Source: Streptomyces diastatochromogenes
GTDB lineage: Bacteria > Actinomycetota > Actinomycetes > Streptomycetales > Streptomycetaceae
Length of the DNA: 64,000 nt
Assembly (NCBI GenBank): GCA_026913215.1
Contig: JAPTYK010000001.1
Coordinates: forward strand, 4,402,001 to 4,466,000
Reading direction: 5' to 3'
Part shown: positions 48,288-58,425 of the stretch, in pieces
Position numbering within the stretch: the first letter of the stretch is position 1
How the letters are laid out: every line of letters begins with the position of its first letter
Made by a program: the position numbers and the translations under genes
The notes under the pieces: generated by a model
What the model was told of the DNA's origin: nothing
Seen by the model: the letters and a program-made list of their open reading frames with translations, nothing else
Database searches by the model: none

Positions 48288-49705
48288 ATGAACCGCCGCC
48301 GCTTCTGGGTCGCCGCCCTCGTGGCGGGGCGGTCGCCCTGACCGGCGCCGGCGTCGCGGCCACCGCGCTGATCCGCTCGCCCGCGCAGGTCGCGGCCGAC
48401 GCGAAGCCGCCGCCGCCGGACGTGCTGGTGGCCCGGGTCGAGAACCGGGTCCTCGCGGAGACCGTCGTCCTGCGCGGCACGGTCGTGGCGGGCCAGACGG
48501 TCCAGGTCGCGCCCGTCTCGGCCGGCGGGGAGGGCGCCGTCGCCCCCGTGGTCACCAAGGTGTCCGTGAAGAACGGGGACGCCGTGCGCCCCGGCCAGGT
48601 GCTCCTGGAGGTCTCCGGGCGGCCCGTCTTCGTCCTGCGCGGCGACCTGCCCGTCTACCGGGACCTCAAGCCCGGCGCCACCGGCGACGACGTGAAGCAG
48701 TTGCAGGGCGCGCTCGCCGCGCTCGGCCACGGCCGCGGCGGCGACGCCAGGGGCACCTTCGGGCCCGGCACGAAGGACGCCGTCGAGGAGTTCTACCTCC
48801 GTCGGCTACGACCCCAGGCCCGCCGTCGACGACGACGGCGCCGCCGTGGACGGCGCGAAGGCCTCCGTCACCGGCGCCGAGCGGGCCCTCGTGGACGCCC
48901 GCGACGCGCTCGCGGCCAACGAGGACGACGCGCAGAAGAAGACGCTCAGGAAGGCCCGCGACCGGGCCGCCGAGGACCTGGACACCGCCCGCGGGCGCTC
49001 GCGAAGGCGCAGGCGGCCGCCGGGCCGATGGTCCCGGCCGCCGAGGTCGTCTTCGTACGGGCCTTCCCGGCGCGCGTCGCCACCGTGACGGCCCGCCCGG
49101 GAGCCCAGGTCTCCGGCACCGCGCTGACCCTCTCCTCCGGCAGGCTCATGGCCCAGGGCTACCTCCAGGACCACCAGAAGGGGATGGTCCGCGCCGGACA
49201 GAAGGTGCGGATCCTCGCCGAGACGACCGGACAGGAGGCCACCGGCCGCGTGGTCTCGGTGGCCGACACCCCCTCGCGGCAGCAGGATCAGGAGCCGGAC
49301 GCGCAGGGCTCCGGACCCGACGGGAACGGCGGCACCGGCGGGGGAGGGGGCGGCGCCCGGGGCAACGGCGCCACCGGCTACCTCTTCACCGTCGACCCCT
49401 CCCGCGAACTGCCCCCGGGCCTCGCGGGCCAGGAGGTGCGCCTCACCATCGAGGCCGCCTCCACCGACGGCAAGGCCCTCGTCGTCCCGGTCACCGCCGT
49501 CTCCGCGGGCGTCGACGGCAGGACCGTCGTCACGACCGTCGACGGCACCGGCCGGCAGCGGCGGATCGAGGTGCGGACCGGCACGACCGGCGACGGCTTC
49601 GTCGAGGTCGTACCCGCCGCCCCCGGCGCGCTGAAGGAGGGCGACGAGGTCGTCACCGGAGTGAACCCGGGCGCGGCCCCGGACGGCCCCGAGGGGGCGC
49701 GGTGA
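48288..49705 (+). CDS. Efflux adaptor with peptidoglycan-binding domain, four to five frameshifts
   Basis: ATG at 48288 begins MNRRRFWVAALVAG (a GTG at 48199 giving a Pro-rich extension is possible). A membrane helix follows after correction near 48330 (AVALTGAGVAATALIRSPAQ). Domain order: lipoyl-like half (VVLRGTVVAGQTVQVAPVSA), PG_binding_1 (LKPGATGDDVKQLQGALAAL), a helical hairpin around 190-240, then MacA/HlyD-type barrels (GQKVRILAETTGQEATGRVV; VVPVTAVSAGVDGRTVVTTV). Two bases are missing near 48800-48830 and one near 49000. About 475 residues. It links the MacB-like transporter to the wall. It overlaps the ATPase by GTGA. Confidence 0.83.
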
Positions 49706-50486
49706 ACGAGGCCGACGTGAACCACGCGGACGTGAGCGACGCGGACGTGAGCGAGACGGGCCTACGAGGGGCGGACGTGAGCGAGACGGGCCTGCGAGGG
49801 GCGAGCGGTCCGGACATCCCCGTCATCGAGTTCCGCGCGGTGGCCCTCACCTACCCGGGCCCGCCCCCCGTCGCCGCCCTGAAGCCCTGTGAACTCACCG
49901 TGCGCAAAGGCGAGTTCATCACCGTCGTCGGCCCCTCGGGGTCGGGCAAGTCGACCTTCCTGAACGTCGCGGGACTGCTCGACACCCCCACCGGCGGCAC
50001 GTACCTCCTGGACGGCATCGACACGGCGGCGCTGCGCGACGCGGAACGCACGGCCCTGCGCGGGCGGCGGATCGGCTTCGTCTTCCAGGCCTTCCACCTG
50101 CTGCCGCACCGCAGCGCCACGGAGAACGTCATGCTCTCGATGGTGTACGCGGCGGTGCCCGCGCCGAGCGCCGCGCCCGGGCCCGTACCGCCCTCGAACG
50201 GGTGGGACTCGGCCACCGGGCGGAGGCGCTGCCCGGCCGGCTCTCCGGCGGGGAACGCCAGCGGGTGGCCATCGCCCGCGCCCTGGCGGGACGTCCCTCG
50301 CTGCTCCTGTGCGACGAACCGACCGGGAACCTGGACTCGGACAACGCCGGATCCGTCCTCGACCTCCTCGGCGAACTGCACGCCTCCGGCATGACGATCC
50401 TCGTGATCACCCATGACGCGGAGGTCGCGGCGCGCGGCGGGCGCACGGTGACGATCCGCGACGGCGTGCTGAGCGAGCCGACGTGA
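49702..50486 (+). CDS. MacB-type ABC ATPase with N-terminal pentapeptide repeats, one frameshift
   Basis: GTG at 49702 overlaps the adaptor stop. Residues 4-38 fall into exact pentads: ADVNH, ADVSD, ADVSE, TGLRG, ADVSE, TGLRG, ASGPD. The ATPase starts at IPVIEFRAVALTYPG: Walker A VGPSGSGKST, Q-loop VFQAFHLLPHRSATENV, then one missing base near 50180, signature LSGGERQRVAIARAL, Walker B LLLCDEPTGNLDSDN, H-loop ITHD. About 262 residues. It powers the permease encoded next. The repeat extension is not normal for LolD/MacB ATPases and contains several in-frame GTG codons that could serve as later starts. Confidence 0.88.
49741..49800. repeat. 30-base tandem duplication inside the ABC ATPase gene
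   Basis: 49741-49770 and 49771-49800 are identical except A/G at one position. Each encodes ADVSETGLRG. The length is a multiple of 15, so copy number can change without breaking the frame. Confidence 0.9.
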
Positions 50487-51735
50487 GGGGCTCCCCGAAG
50501 GACGGAGGGCCCGGGAGGCGGCGGGTCGAACCCTCCCGGCTCGCGGCCCGCGACGTCCTCGCCGAGGCCGTCGCGGGCATGCTCCAGCGCCCCGGCCGCT
50601 CGGTCCTCACCGCGCTCGGCACCGTCCTCGGCGTCGGCACCTTCGTGGCGGTCCTCGGGCTGACCGCGACGACCTCCTCGCAGATCGACGCGCGGTTCAA
50701 CCTGCTCACGGCCACCGAGGTGACCGTCGAGGACGTCGCCCGCGACCAGGACGAGTTCGCCGACCCGGCCTTCCCGGCCGACGCGGACGCCCGCGTCGAA
50801 CGGCTCGGCGGGGTCGAGCACGCCGGCGTCTACTGGACCGTCCGCCTGTCGCCCGGCACGGCCGTCCGCTCCGCGCCGGTCGGCGACGGCGCGGGCGGCG
50901 AGCGGACCGAGGTCGTCGCGGCGTCCCCGGCGCGCTGCGGGCGGCGGCGCCGACCCTCGCCCAGGGCCGTCTGTACGACGAGTTCACGTCCGGGTCAGGG
51001 CAGCCGGTCGCGGTGCTCGGCCGGTCCGTGGCGGCCCGGCTCGGCATCACCACCCTGGAGACCCGCCCGGCGGTCTTCATCGGCGACGAGCCCTTCACCG
51101 TCGCCGGGATCATCGACGACGTGCGGCGCAGGCCCGACGTCCTGATGTCGGTCACCGTGCCCCGCACGACCGCCGAGAAGCTCTGGGGCCCGCCCCAGCA
51201 GGGCGACGCGAAGATGCTGATCACGACGGCGACGGGCGCGGCCCGCCAGATCGCCCGGGAGGCGCCGGTCGCGCTGCGCCCGGACCACCCGGAGTACCTG
51301 AGGGCGATACCGCCGCCGGACCCCAGGACCCTGCGCGCGGGCGTGACCGACGACCTCGACCAGCTGTTCCTGCTCCTCGCGGCGATCTGTCTGGTGATCG
51401 GCGCGGTCGGCATCGCCAACACGACCCTGGTCGCCGTCCTGGAGCGGACCGGCGAGATCGGCCTGCGGCGGGCCCTCGGCGCCCGGGGACGCCACATCAC
51501 CGTCCAGTTCCTCACGGAATCAGGTGCTTTGGGCGCGGTGGGCGGGCTCGTCGGCACGGCGCTCGGGGTGTCGACGGTGATCGGGGTGGCGCTCGTGCGG
51601 GACTGGACGCCGGTGATGCACACGGGGACGGTGGTCGCGGCCCCGGCCGTCGGCCTGCTCACGGGCGTCGTCGCCGGGCTGTACCCGGCCTGGCGCGCCT
51701 CCCGCATCCAGCCGGCCGAGGCGCTCCGCCGCTGA
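50483..51735 (+). CDS. ABC transporter permease, MacB/FtsX type, one frameshift
   Basis: GTG at 50483 overlaps the ATPase stop as GTGA. N-terminal helix around 45-65 (VLTALGTVLGVGTFVAVLGL), a large extracytoplasmic MacB_PCD domain (residues about 75-285), then three FtsX helices (LFLLLAAICLVIGAVGIANT; ALGAVGGLVGTALGVSTVIG; VVAAPAVGLLTGVVAGLYPA) and the standard end AWRASRIQPAEALRR. One base is missing near 50932. About 418 residues. With the adaptor it forms a mechanotransmission-type exporter or lipoprotein/peptide transporter. Confidence 0.88.
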
Positions 51736-51764
51736 GACGCCGCCGAGGCGCCGGTGGAGAAGCC

Positions 51765-51801
51765 GAAGGGCCGTCGCTCCCCCGAGGAGTGACGGCCCTT
51801 C
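51765..51801. terminator. Bidirectional terminator hairpin
   Basis: GAAGGGCCGTC pairs with GACGGCCCTTC (one-base offset in the loop side) between the permease stop (51735) and the convergent NlpC/P60 stop (51821). Confidence 0.82.
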
Positions 51802-51820
51802 GTCGTACGAGCGGGACGGA

Positions 51821-52699
51821 TCAGAGGATGCGGACCGCGCCCGAGGGGGTGTCCCAGTCCATGGTGTGCTCGACCACGCCGCTGGAGGGGTTCTGCGCGC
51901 CGACGTACTTGCCGCCGCCCACGTAGATGGCCACGTGGTACGAGCCGCTGCGGCTGCCCCAGTACAGGACGTCGCCCGGCTGGAGGTTGCTCAGGGAGAC
52001 CTCGGTGCCCATGCTCGACTGCTGGTACGAGATGCGGGGCAGGTCGATGCCGGCCGCGCGGTAGGCGGCCTGGACGAGGCCGGAGCAGTCCCAGGAGTTG
52101 GGGCCGGTGCCGCCGGAGACGTAGGCGTCGCCGATCTGGGCGCGGGCGAAGGCCACGATGGTGGCGGCGGCGCCGGAGGGGGCCTGCGTCCGGGTCTCGT
52201 TCTGCGAGGCGGCGGAGCCGCTGTCGGAGGAGGACGAGCCGCTGTCGCTGGACGAGCTCGTGGTGGAGAGCTGGGTGCGGGCGGTGTCGCGCGAGGCGCG
52301 CTCCGCGGCGTCCCGGCGCTCCTGCTCGGCCTTGAGGCGGGCCTTCTCGGCGCGCTCGGCCGCGGCCTTGCGCTCGGCTTCGGCCTTGGCCTGCTTGGCC
52401 TCCTTGGCGGCCTTCTGCAGCGCCGCGTCCTCCTGCGTCTGGAGGCTCTGGTCGAGGGCCTCCTGCTGGGAGGCCTCGGCGGAGGCGGCGACGGCGCTGG
52501 CGAGGCCGGTGCCGTCGGCGAGCGAGCCCAGGGTGGGCATCTCGATGGTCTCGGTCACCGGCTCGGCGTTCGCCGGCCCGGCAGCACCGGCCACCGCGAT
52601 GGTGCCGAGGACGCCACCGGCAACTCCGGCGCGGAGCGCCATCTTCGAGGCGCTGCGGCGGGGCTTCCGGTGGCTGGGTATGTGAGCGGTGTGGGACAT
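51821..52699 (-). CDS. Secreted NlpC/P60 cell-wall endopeptidase
   Basis: ATG at 52699 begins MSHTAHIPSHRKPRRSASKM, then LRAGVAGGVLGTIAVAGAAG (signal peptide, cleavage after PANA). A coiled-coil region of Ala/Glu/Lys/Arg runs about residues 75-150, then a Ser/Asp-rich linker, and from about 175 the NlpC/P60 domain: catalytic Cys in WDCSGLVQAAYRAAG, His in GSYHVAIYVGGG, and third residue in the following strand. 292 residues, intact. It cleaves peptide cross-links (D-Glu to diamino acid type). A GTGAC-GCAG-GTCAC palindrome lies 239 bases upstream. Confidence 0.92.
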   Translation of the reverse strand: MSHTAHIPSHRKPRRSASKMALRAGVAGGVLGTIAVAGAAGPANAEPVTETIEMPTLGSLADGTGLASAVAASAEASQQEALDQSLQTQEDAALQKAAKEAKQAKAEAERKAAAERAEKARLKAEQERRDAAERASRDTARTQLSTTSSSSDSGSSSSDSGSAASQNETRTQAPSGAAATIVAFARAQIGDAYVSGGTGPNSWDCSGLVQAAYRAAGIDLPRISYQQSSMGTEVSLSNLQPGDVLYWGSRSGSYHVAIYVGGGKYVGAQNPSSGVVEHTMDWDTPSGAVRIL

Positions 52700-52937
52700 G
52701 GGAACAACCGCTATCAGGGCTTCACGGTTCCCTTCAAGAAACGTGGAGTGCGCCACAGTTGCCTCCGGAACCCGTGAATCCGCCACCGTCACGCCCTTAT
52801 TGACGCCGTAACGGGCATATCGGGCACGGCTCATCCGGGCCTTGATCACGGCTTTTCATTGAAACGCCCGAATTGCCCGACGCCTACCACCTCTTGACGC
52901 CCGTGGCCAAGCCCTCTTCTTTCGGCCGTCTTTCGAG

Positions 52938-52951
52938 GTGACGCAGGTCAC
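52938..52951. promoter_or_regulatory. GTGAC-N4-GTCAC palindrome
   Basis: GTGACGCAGGTCAC has perfect 5-base arms and resembles the GTG-N6-8-CAC type of site bound by Crp-family proteins in Streptomyces. Its distance from the NlpC/P60 ATG suggests it lies at or above the promoter. Confidence 0.5.
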
Positions 52952-53251
52952 ACTTCCGCACGTGAACGCGCGCACGCGTCCACCTCCGTACGCCCAACCC
53001 CCCTACCGGGCGACGGCGGTTCCTTTATCACCCGGACGCATCCACCGCCAATTTGCCTGTACTGGCCAACGCTTGATAGTGCAACACCCCCTCCGAGCAG
53101 CGATTTCCGGTACGGATGTCACATCTGGTGATCACCTGGGTGCTTCGCGCAACAAGATCACCGCTCATCCGACTTCATGATCCTTCGTCAGGTGGTGGAG
53201 ATCACAAAGTCCGCGCTGTACCCCGTGTCGCAGATCACAGAGGGGCAGGCA

Positions 53252-53289
53252 TAAGATGCGGGGCAGCCGGGCTTGTGAACTGCCTCACA
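53252..53289 (+). promoter_or_regulatory. nuo promoter -10 and Rex-like operator
   Basis: TAAGAT (53252-53257) is followed, 16 bases on, by TGTGAACTGCCTCACA (53274-53289), which keeps the TGTGAAC and TCACA ends of the Rex operator consensus TGTGAACGCGTTCACA. It would fall just inside the transcribed region. Rex senses NADH/NAD, and control of nuoA by Rex is described in Streptomyces coelicolor, so this site fits the operon that follows. Confidence 0.7.
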
Positions 53290-53357
53290 TGGGGGCGATC
53301 TTTCGGGGTCCGGCGGTGCGGTCCAACGGTCAAGGACGACTGGAAGGAGCGAGGAGC

Positions 53358-53717
53358 GTGAATGCGTACGCGCCCGTCCTCGTGCTCGGTGCCCTGGGTG
53401 CGGGGTTTGCGATCTTCTCCGTGGTCATGGCCACGCTTATCGGGCCAAAGCGGTACAACAGGGCAAAGCTTGAGGCGTACGAGTGCGGCATCGAACCGAC
53501 GCCCACTCCCGCCGGAGGCGGTCGCTTCCCGATCAAGTACTACCTGACGGCGATGCTCTTCATCGTCTTCGACATCGAGATCGTCTTCCTCTACCCCTGG
53601 GCCGTCACCTTCGACGCCCTGGGGCTTTTCGGGCTCGTGGAGATGCTGCTCTTCGTGCTCACCGTCTTCGTCGCCTACGCGTACGTGTGGCGGCGCGGCG
53701 GCCTGGAATGGGACTGA
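53358..53717 (+). CDS. nuoA: NADH-quinone oxidoreductase subunit A
   Basis: GTG at 53358 follows GGAGCGAGGAGC. The 119-residue protein has three membrane helices (VLVLGALGAGFAIFSVVMAT; YYLTAMLFIVFDIEIVFLYP; VEMLLFVLTVFVAYAYVW). AYECGIEPTPTPAGGGRFPI is the conserved cysteine loop near the quinone site. It is the first gene of complex I (NADH to menaquinone, proton pumping). Intact. Confidence 0.96.
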   Translation: MNAYAPVLVLGALGAGFAIFSVVMATLIGPKRYNRAKLEAYECGIEPTPTPAGGGRFPIKYYLTAMLFIVFDIEIVFLYPWAVTFDALGLFGLVEMLLFVLTVFVAYAYVWRRGGLEWD

Positions 53718-53734
53718 GGGGCTGAGGGACACCT

Positions 53735-54289
53735 ATGGGACTCGAAGAGAAACTCCCGAGCGGCTTTCTGCTGACGACCGTCGAACAGGCCGCGGGCTGG
53801 GTGCGCAAGGCGTCCGTGTTCCCCGCGACCTTCGGCCTCGCCTGCTGCGCCATCGAGATGATGACCACCGGAGCCGGCCGGTACGACCTGGCCCGCTTCG
53901 GCATGGAGGTCTTCCGCGGCTCGCCGCGCCAGGCCGACCTGATGATCGTGGCCGGCCGGGTCAGCCAGAAGATGGCGCCCGTCCTGAGGCAGGTCTACGA
54001 CCAGATGCCCAACCCCAAGTGGGTCATCTCGATGGGCGTCTGCGCCTCCTCGGGCGGCATGTTCAACAACTACGCGATCGTGCAGGGCGTCGACCACATC
54101 GTGCCGGTCGACATCTACCTGCCCGGCTGCCCGCCGCGGCCGGAGATGCTCCTGGACGCGATCCTCAAGCTCCACCAGAAGATCCAGAGCTCCAAGCTCG
54201 GCGTGAACGCCGAGGAGGCGGCCCGCGAGGCGGAGGAGGCGGCGCTCAAGGCACTGCCGACCATCGAGTTGAAGGGTCTGCTCCGGTGA
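53735..54289 (+). CDS. nuoB: NADH-quinone oxidoreductase subunit B
   Basis: ATG at 53735, 17 bases after nuoA. 184 residues. The N2 4Fe-4S ligands are visible: GLACCAIEMM (two adjacent Cys), VCASSGGMF and PGCPPRPEM. It hands electrons from the peripheral arm to the quinone. The C-terminal tail is acidic and alanine-rich (EEAAREAEEAALKALPTIEL), as in other actinobacteria. It overlaps nuoC by GTGA. Intact. Confidence 0.97.
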   Translation: MGLEEKLPSGFLLTTVEQAAGWVRKASVFPATFGLACCAIEMMTTGAGRYDLARFGMEVFRGSPRQADLMIVAGRVSQKMAPVLRQVYDQMPNPKWVISMGVCASSGGMFNNYAIVQGVDHIVPVDIYLPGCPPRPEMLLDAILKLHQKIQSSKLGVNAEEAAREAEEAALKALPTIELKGLLR

Positions 54290-55017
54290 GTGACGAAACC
54301 CCGAACCCCGAGAAGGAGCTCAGCGGGCAGAACCTGCCGGGCCAGCGCGGGGACCACGGCGAGGAGGTCCGCGTCCAGCGCGGCATGTTCGGCGCCAACA
54401 ACGGCGGCGACACCTCCGGCTACGGCGGCCTCGTCCGCTCCGTCCGGCTCCCCGGCCCGGCCGCCCGCCCCTACGGCGGCTGGTTCGACGAGGTCGCCGA
54501 CGAGCTCGAAGGCGCCCTGGAGGAGCAGGGACTCCTCCCGGACAACGCCATCGAGAAGACGGTCGTCGACCGCGGCGAGCTCACCTTCCACATCGAGCGC
54601 GAGCACCTGGTCCGCGTGGCCCGCACCCTGCGCGACGACCCCGCGCTCCGCTTCGAGCTCTGCACCGGCGTCTCCGGCGTCCACTACCCCGGCGACAAGG
54701 GCCGCGAGCTGCACGCCGTCTACCACCTGCGCTCGCTGACCCACGGCCGGCTGATCCGCCTGGAGGTCTCGGCCCCCGACGCCGACCCGAGGATCCCCTC
54801 GCTCACCGCCGTCTACCCGACGAACGACTGGCACGAGCGCGAGACGTACGACTTCTTCGGCATCGTCTTCGACGGCCACCCCGCCCTCACCCGGATCATG
54901 ATGCCGGACGACTGGCAGGGCCACCCGCAGCGCAAGGACTACCCCCTCGGCGGCATCGCCGTCGAGTACAAGGGCGCCCAGATCCCGGCTCCGGACCAGC
55001 GGAGGTCGTACAGCTGA
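54286..55017 (+). CDS. nuoC: NADH-quinone oxidoreductase subunit C
   Basis: GTG at 54286 overlaps the nuoB stop. 243 residues: a charged, probably disordered N-terminal extension of about 45 residues, then the 30-kDa subunit fold with ELHAVYHLRSLTHGRLIRLE and the signature ERETYDFFGIVFDGHPALTR with MMPDDWQGHPQRKDYPLGG. It is a separate protein, not fused with NuoD. Intact. Confidence 0.96.
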   Translation: MSDETPNPEKELSGQNLPGQRGDHGEEVRVQRGMFGANNGGDTSGYGGLVRSVRLPGPAARPYGGWFDEVADELEGALEEQGLLPDNAIEKTVVDRGELTFHIEREHLVRVARTLRDDPALRFELCTGVSGVHYPGDKGRELHAVYHLRSLTHGRLIRLEVSAPDADPRIPSLTAVYPTNDWHERETYDFFGIVFDGHPALTRIMMPDDWQGHPQRKDYPLGGIAVEYKGAQIPAPDQRRSYS

Positions 55018-56339
55018 TGTCCACCGAACACGCGTCTCCCCGCGAGACCACCGAAGGCGCCGTCTACACGGTGACCGGCGGCGACTGGGAAGAGGTCGTC
55101 CAGTCCGCCGCGAAGGCCGACGACGAGCGCATCATCGTCAACATGGGGCCCCAGCACCCGTCCACCCACGGCGTGCTCCGCCTGATCCTGGAGATCGACG
55201 GCGAGACCGTCACCGAGGCCCGCTGCGGCATCGGCTACCTCCACACCGGCATCGAGAAGAACCTCGAATACCGGACCTGGACGCAGGGCACCACCTTCGT
55301 CACGCGCATGGACTACCTCACCTCGTTCTACAACGAGACGGCGTACTGCCTCGGCGTGGAGAAGCTCCTCGGCATCACCGAGCAGATCCCGGACCGCGCC
55401 AGCGTCATCCGCGTCCTGCTCATGGAGCTCAACCGGCTCTCCTCGCACCTGGTGTGCATCGCCACCGGCGGCATGGAGCTCGGCGCCACCACGATCATGA
55501 TCTACGGCTTCCGGGACCGCGAGATGATCCTGGACCTGTACGAGCTGATCACCGGCCTGCGCATGAACCACGCGTTCATCCGCCCCGGCGGCCTCGCCCA
55601 GGACCTCCCGCCCGGCGCCGTCGACGCCGTGCGCGAGTTCGTGAAGACCATGAAGAAGAACCTGCCGGAGTACGACAAGCTCGCCACCGGCAACCCCATC
55701 TTCAAGGCCCGCATGCAGGACGTCGGCTACCTCGACCTCACCGGCTGCATGGCCCTCGGCGCCACCGGACCGATCCTCCGGTCGGCGGGCCTCCCGCACG
55801 ACCTGCGGAAGACCGACCCGTACTGCGGCTACGAGAACTACGAGTTCGACATCCCGACCGCCGACACCTGCGACTCCTACGGACGCTTCCTCGTCCGCCT
55901 GGAGGAGATGCGCCAGTCCCTCCGGATCGTCGAGCAGTGCCTCGACCGCCTGGAGCCCGGCCCCGTCATGGTCGGCGACAAGAAGATCGCCTGGCCGGCG
56001 CAGCTCGCCCTCGGCCCGGACGGCCTCGGCAACTCGCTCGACCACATCAGGAAGATCATGGGCACCTCCATGGAGTCCCTGATCCACCACTTCAAGCTGG
56101 TCACCGAGGGCTTCCGGGTCCCCGCCGGGCAGGCCTACGCGGCCGTCGAGTCGCCCAAGGGCGAGCTCGGCGTGCACGTCGTCTCCGACGGCGGCACCCG
56201 CCCCTACCGGGTCCACTTCCGCGACCCGTCCTTCACCAACCTCCAGGCCATGGCCGCGATGTGCGAGGGCGGCCAGGTCGCCGACGTCATCGTCGCCGTC
56301 GCCTCCATCGACCCCGTGATGGGAGGCGTCGACCGATGA
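55017..56339 (+). CDS. nuoD: NADH-quinone oxidoreductase subunit D
   Basis: ATG at 55017 shares one base with the nuoC stop. 440 residues. NMGPQHPSTHGVLRLILEID is the quinone-site loop. LLMELNRLSSHLVCIATGGM and the C-terminal PKGELGVHVVSDGG and DPVMGGVDR are standard NuoD blocks. It forms the quinone pocket with NuoB. Overlaps nuoE by ATGA. Intact. Confidence 0.97.
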   Translation: MSTEHASPRETTEGAVYTVTGGDWEEVVQSAAKADDERIIVNMGPQHPSTHGVLRLILEIDGETVTEARCGIGYLHTGIEKNLEYRTWTQGTTFVTRMDYLTSFYNETAYCLGVEKLLGITEQIPDRASVIRVLLMELNRLSSHLVCIATGGMELGATTIMIYGFRDREMILDLYELITGLRMNHAFIRPGGLAQDLPPGAVDAVREFVKTMKKNLPEYDKLATGNPIFKARMQDVGYLDLTGCMALGATGPILRSAGLPHDLRKTDPYCGYENYEFDIPTADTCDSYGRFLVRLEEMRQSLRIVEQCLDRLEPGPVMVGDKKIAWPAQLALGPDGLGNSLDHIRKIMGTSMESLIHHFKLVTEGFRVPAGQAYAAVESPKGELGVHVVSDGGTRPYRVHFRDPSFTNLQAMAAMCEGGQVADVIVAVASIDPVMGGVDR

Positions 56340-57075
56340 CCGAGAACGTCAGCCTGGGGATGCCCCAGCTCCCGGCGCCCGCGTACCCGGCGGACGTCCA
56401 CGCCCGCCTGGAGGCGGACGCGCGGGCGATCGTCGACCGCTACCCGGACTCCCGCTCCGCGCTCCTGCCGATGCTGCACCTCGTGCAGTCGGAGGAGGGC
56501 CACGTGACCCGTACCGGCATGCGGTTCTGCGCCGAGGTCCTCGGCCTGACCACCGCCGAGGTCACCGCCGTCGCCACCTTCTACACGATGTACCGGCGCA
56601 AGCCCTCCGGCGACTACCAGGTCGGCGTCTGCACCAACACGCTCTGCGCCGTCATGGGCGGCGACGCCATCTTCGAGGAGCTCAAGCAGCACCTGGGCGT
56701 CGGCAACGACGAGACGACGGACGACGGCAAGATCACGCTCGAACACATCGAGTGCAACGCGGCCTGCGACTTCGCGCCCGTCGTGATGGTCAACTGGGAG
56801 TTCTTCGACAACCAGACGCCCGAGTCCGCCAAGAAGATGGTCGACGACCTCCGGGCCGGACGCACCGTCGAACCCACCCGCGGCGCCCCGCTCTGCACCT
56901 TCAAGGAGACCGCCCGCATCCTCGCCGGCTTCCCCGACGAGCGCCCCGGCGCCGTCGAGGCCACCGGCGGGGCCGGACCCGCCTCCCTCGTCGGCCTGCG
57001 CCTGGCCAAGGGCGAGATCCCGCAGCACCGAATCGTCCACCCTCGTGGTGAGGCAGCCAGTCAGGAGGGGGAGTG

Positions 57076-57076
<1 letters not shown>
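56336..57076 (+). CDS. nuoE: NADH-quinone oxidoreductase subunit E
   Basis: ATG at 56336. 246 residues, with a C-terminal extension beyond the usual 160. The 2Fe-2S ligands are in GVCTNTLCAVMGG and ECNAACDFAPVVMVN, the thioredoxin-like 24-kDa fold. Helical start LLPMLHLVQSEEGHVTRTGM. The stop overlaps nuoF as TGATG. Intact. Confidence 0.96.

Positions 57077-58421
<1,345 letters not shown>

Positions 58422-58425
<4 letters not shown>

Larger units (their letters stand above)
52700..53357. other. Long divergent regulatory region, NlpC/P60 gene / nuo operon
   Basis: No gene is evident in these 658 bases, which are less GC-rich than the flanks. Signals seen are GTGACGCAGGTCAC at 52938-52951, the palindrome GGTGATCACC near 53124, two copies of AGATCACA near 53200 and 53232, TAAGAT at 53252-53257 as a probable nuo -10, and a Rex-like site at 53274-53289. 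The NlpC/P60 leader would be long; I could not match it to a c-di-AMP (ydaO) riboswitch. Confidence 0.55.

Noticed and set aside
52700..52930. A c-di-AMP (ydaO) riboswitch before the NlpC/P60 gene
   Set aside because: Such genes often have one, but I could not find the conserved core bases on the minus strand. An Infernal search with the ydaO model would decide.
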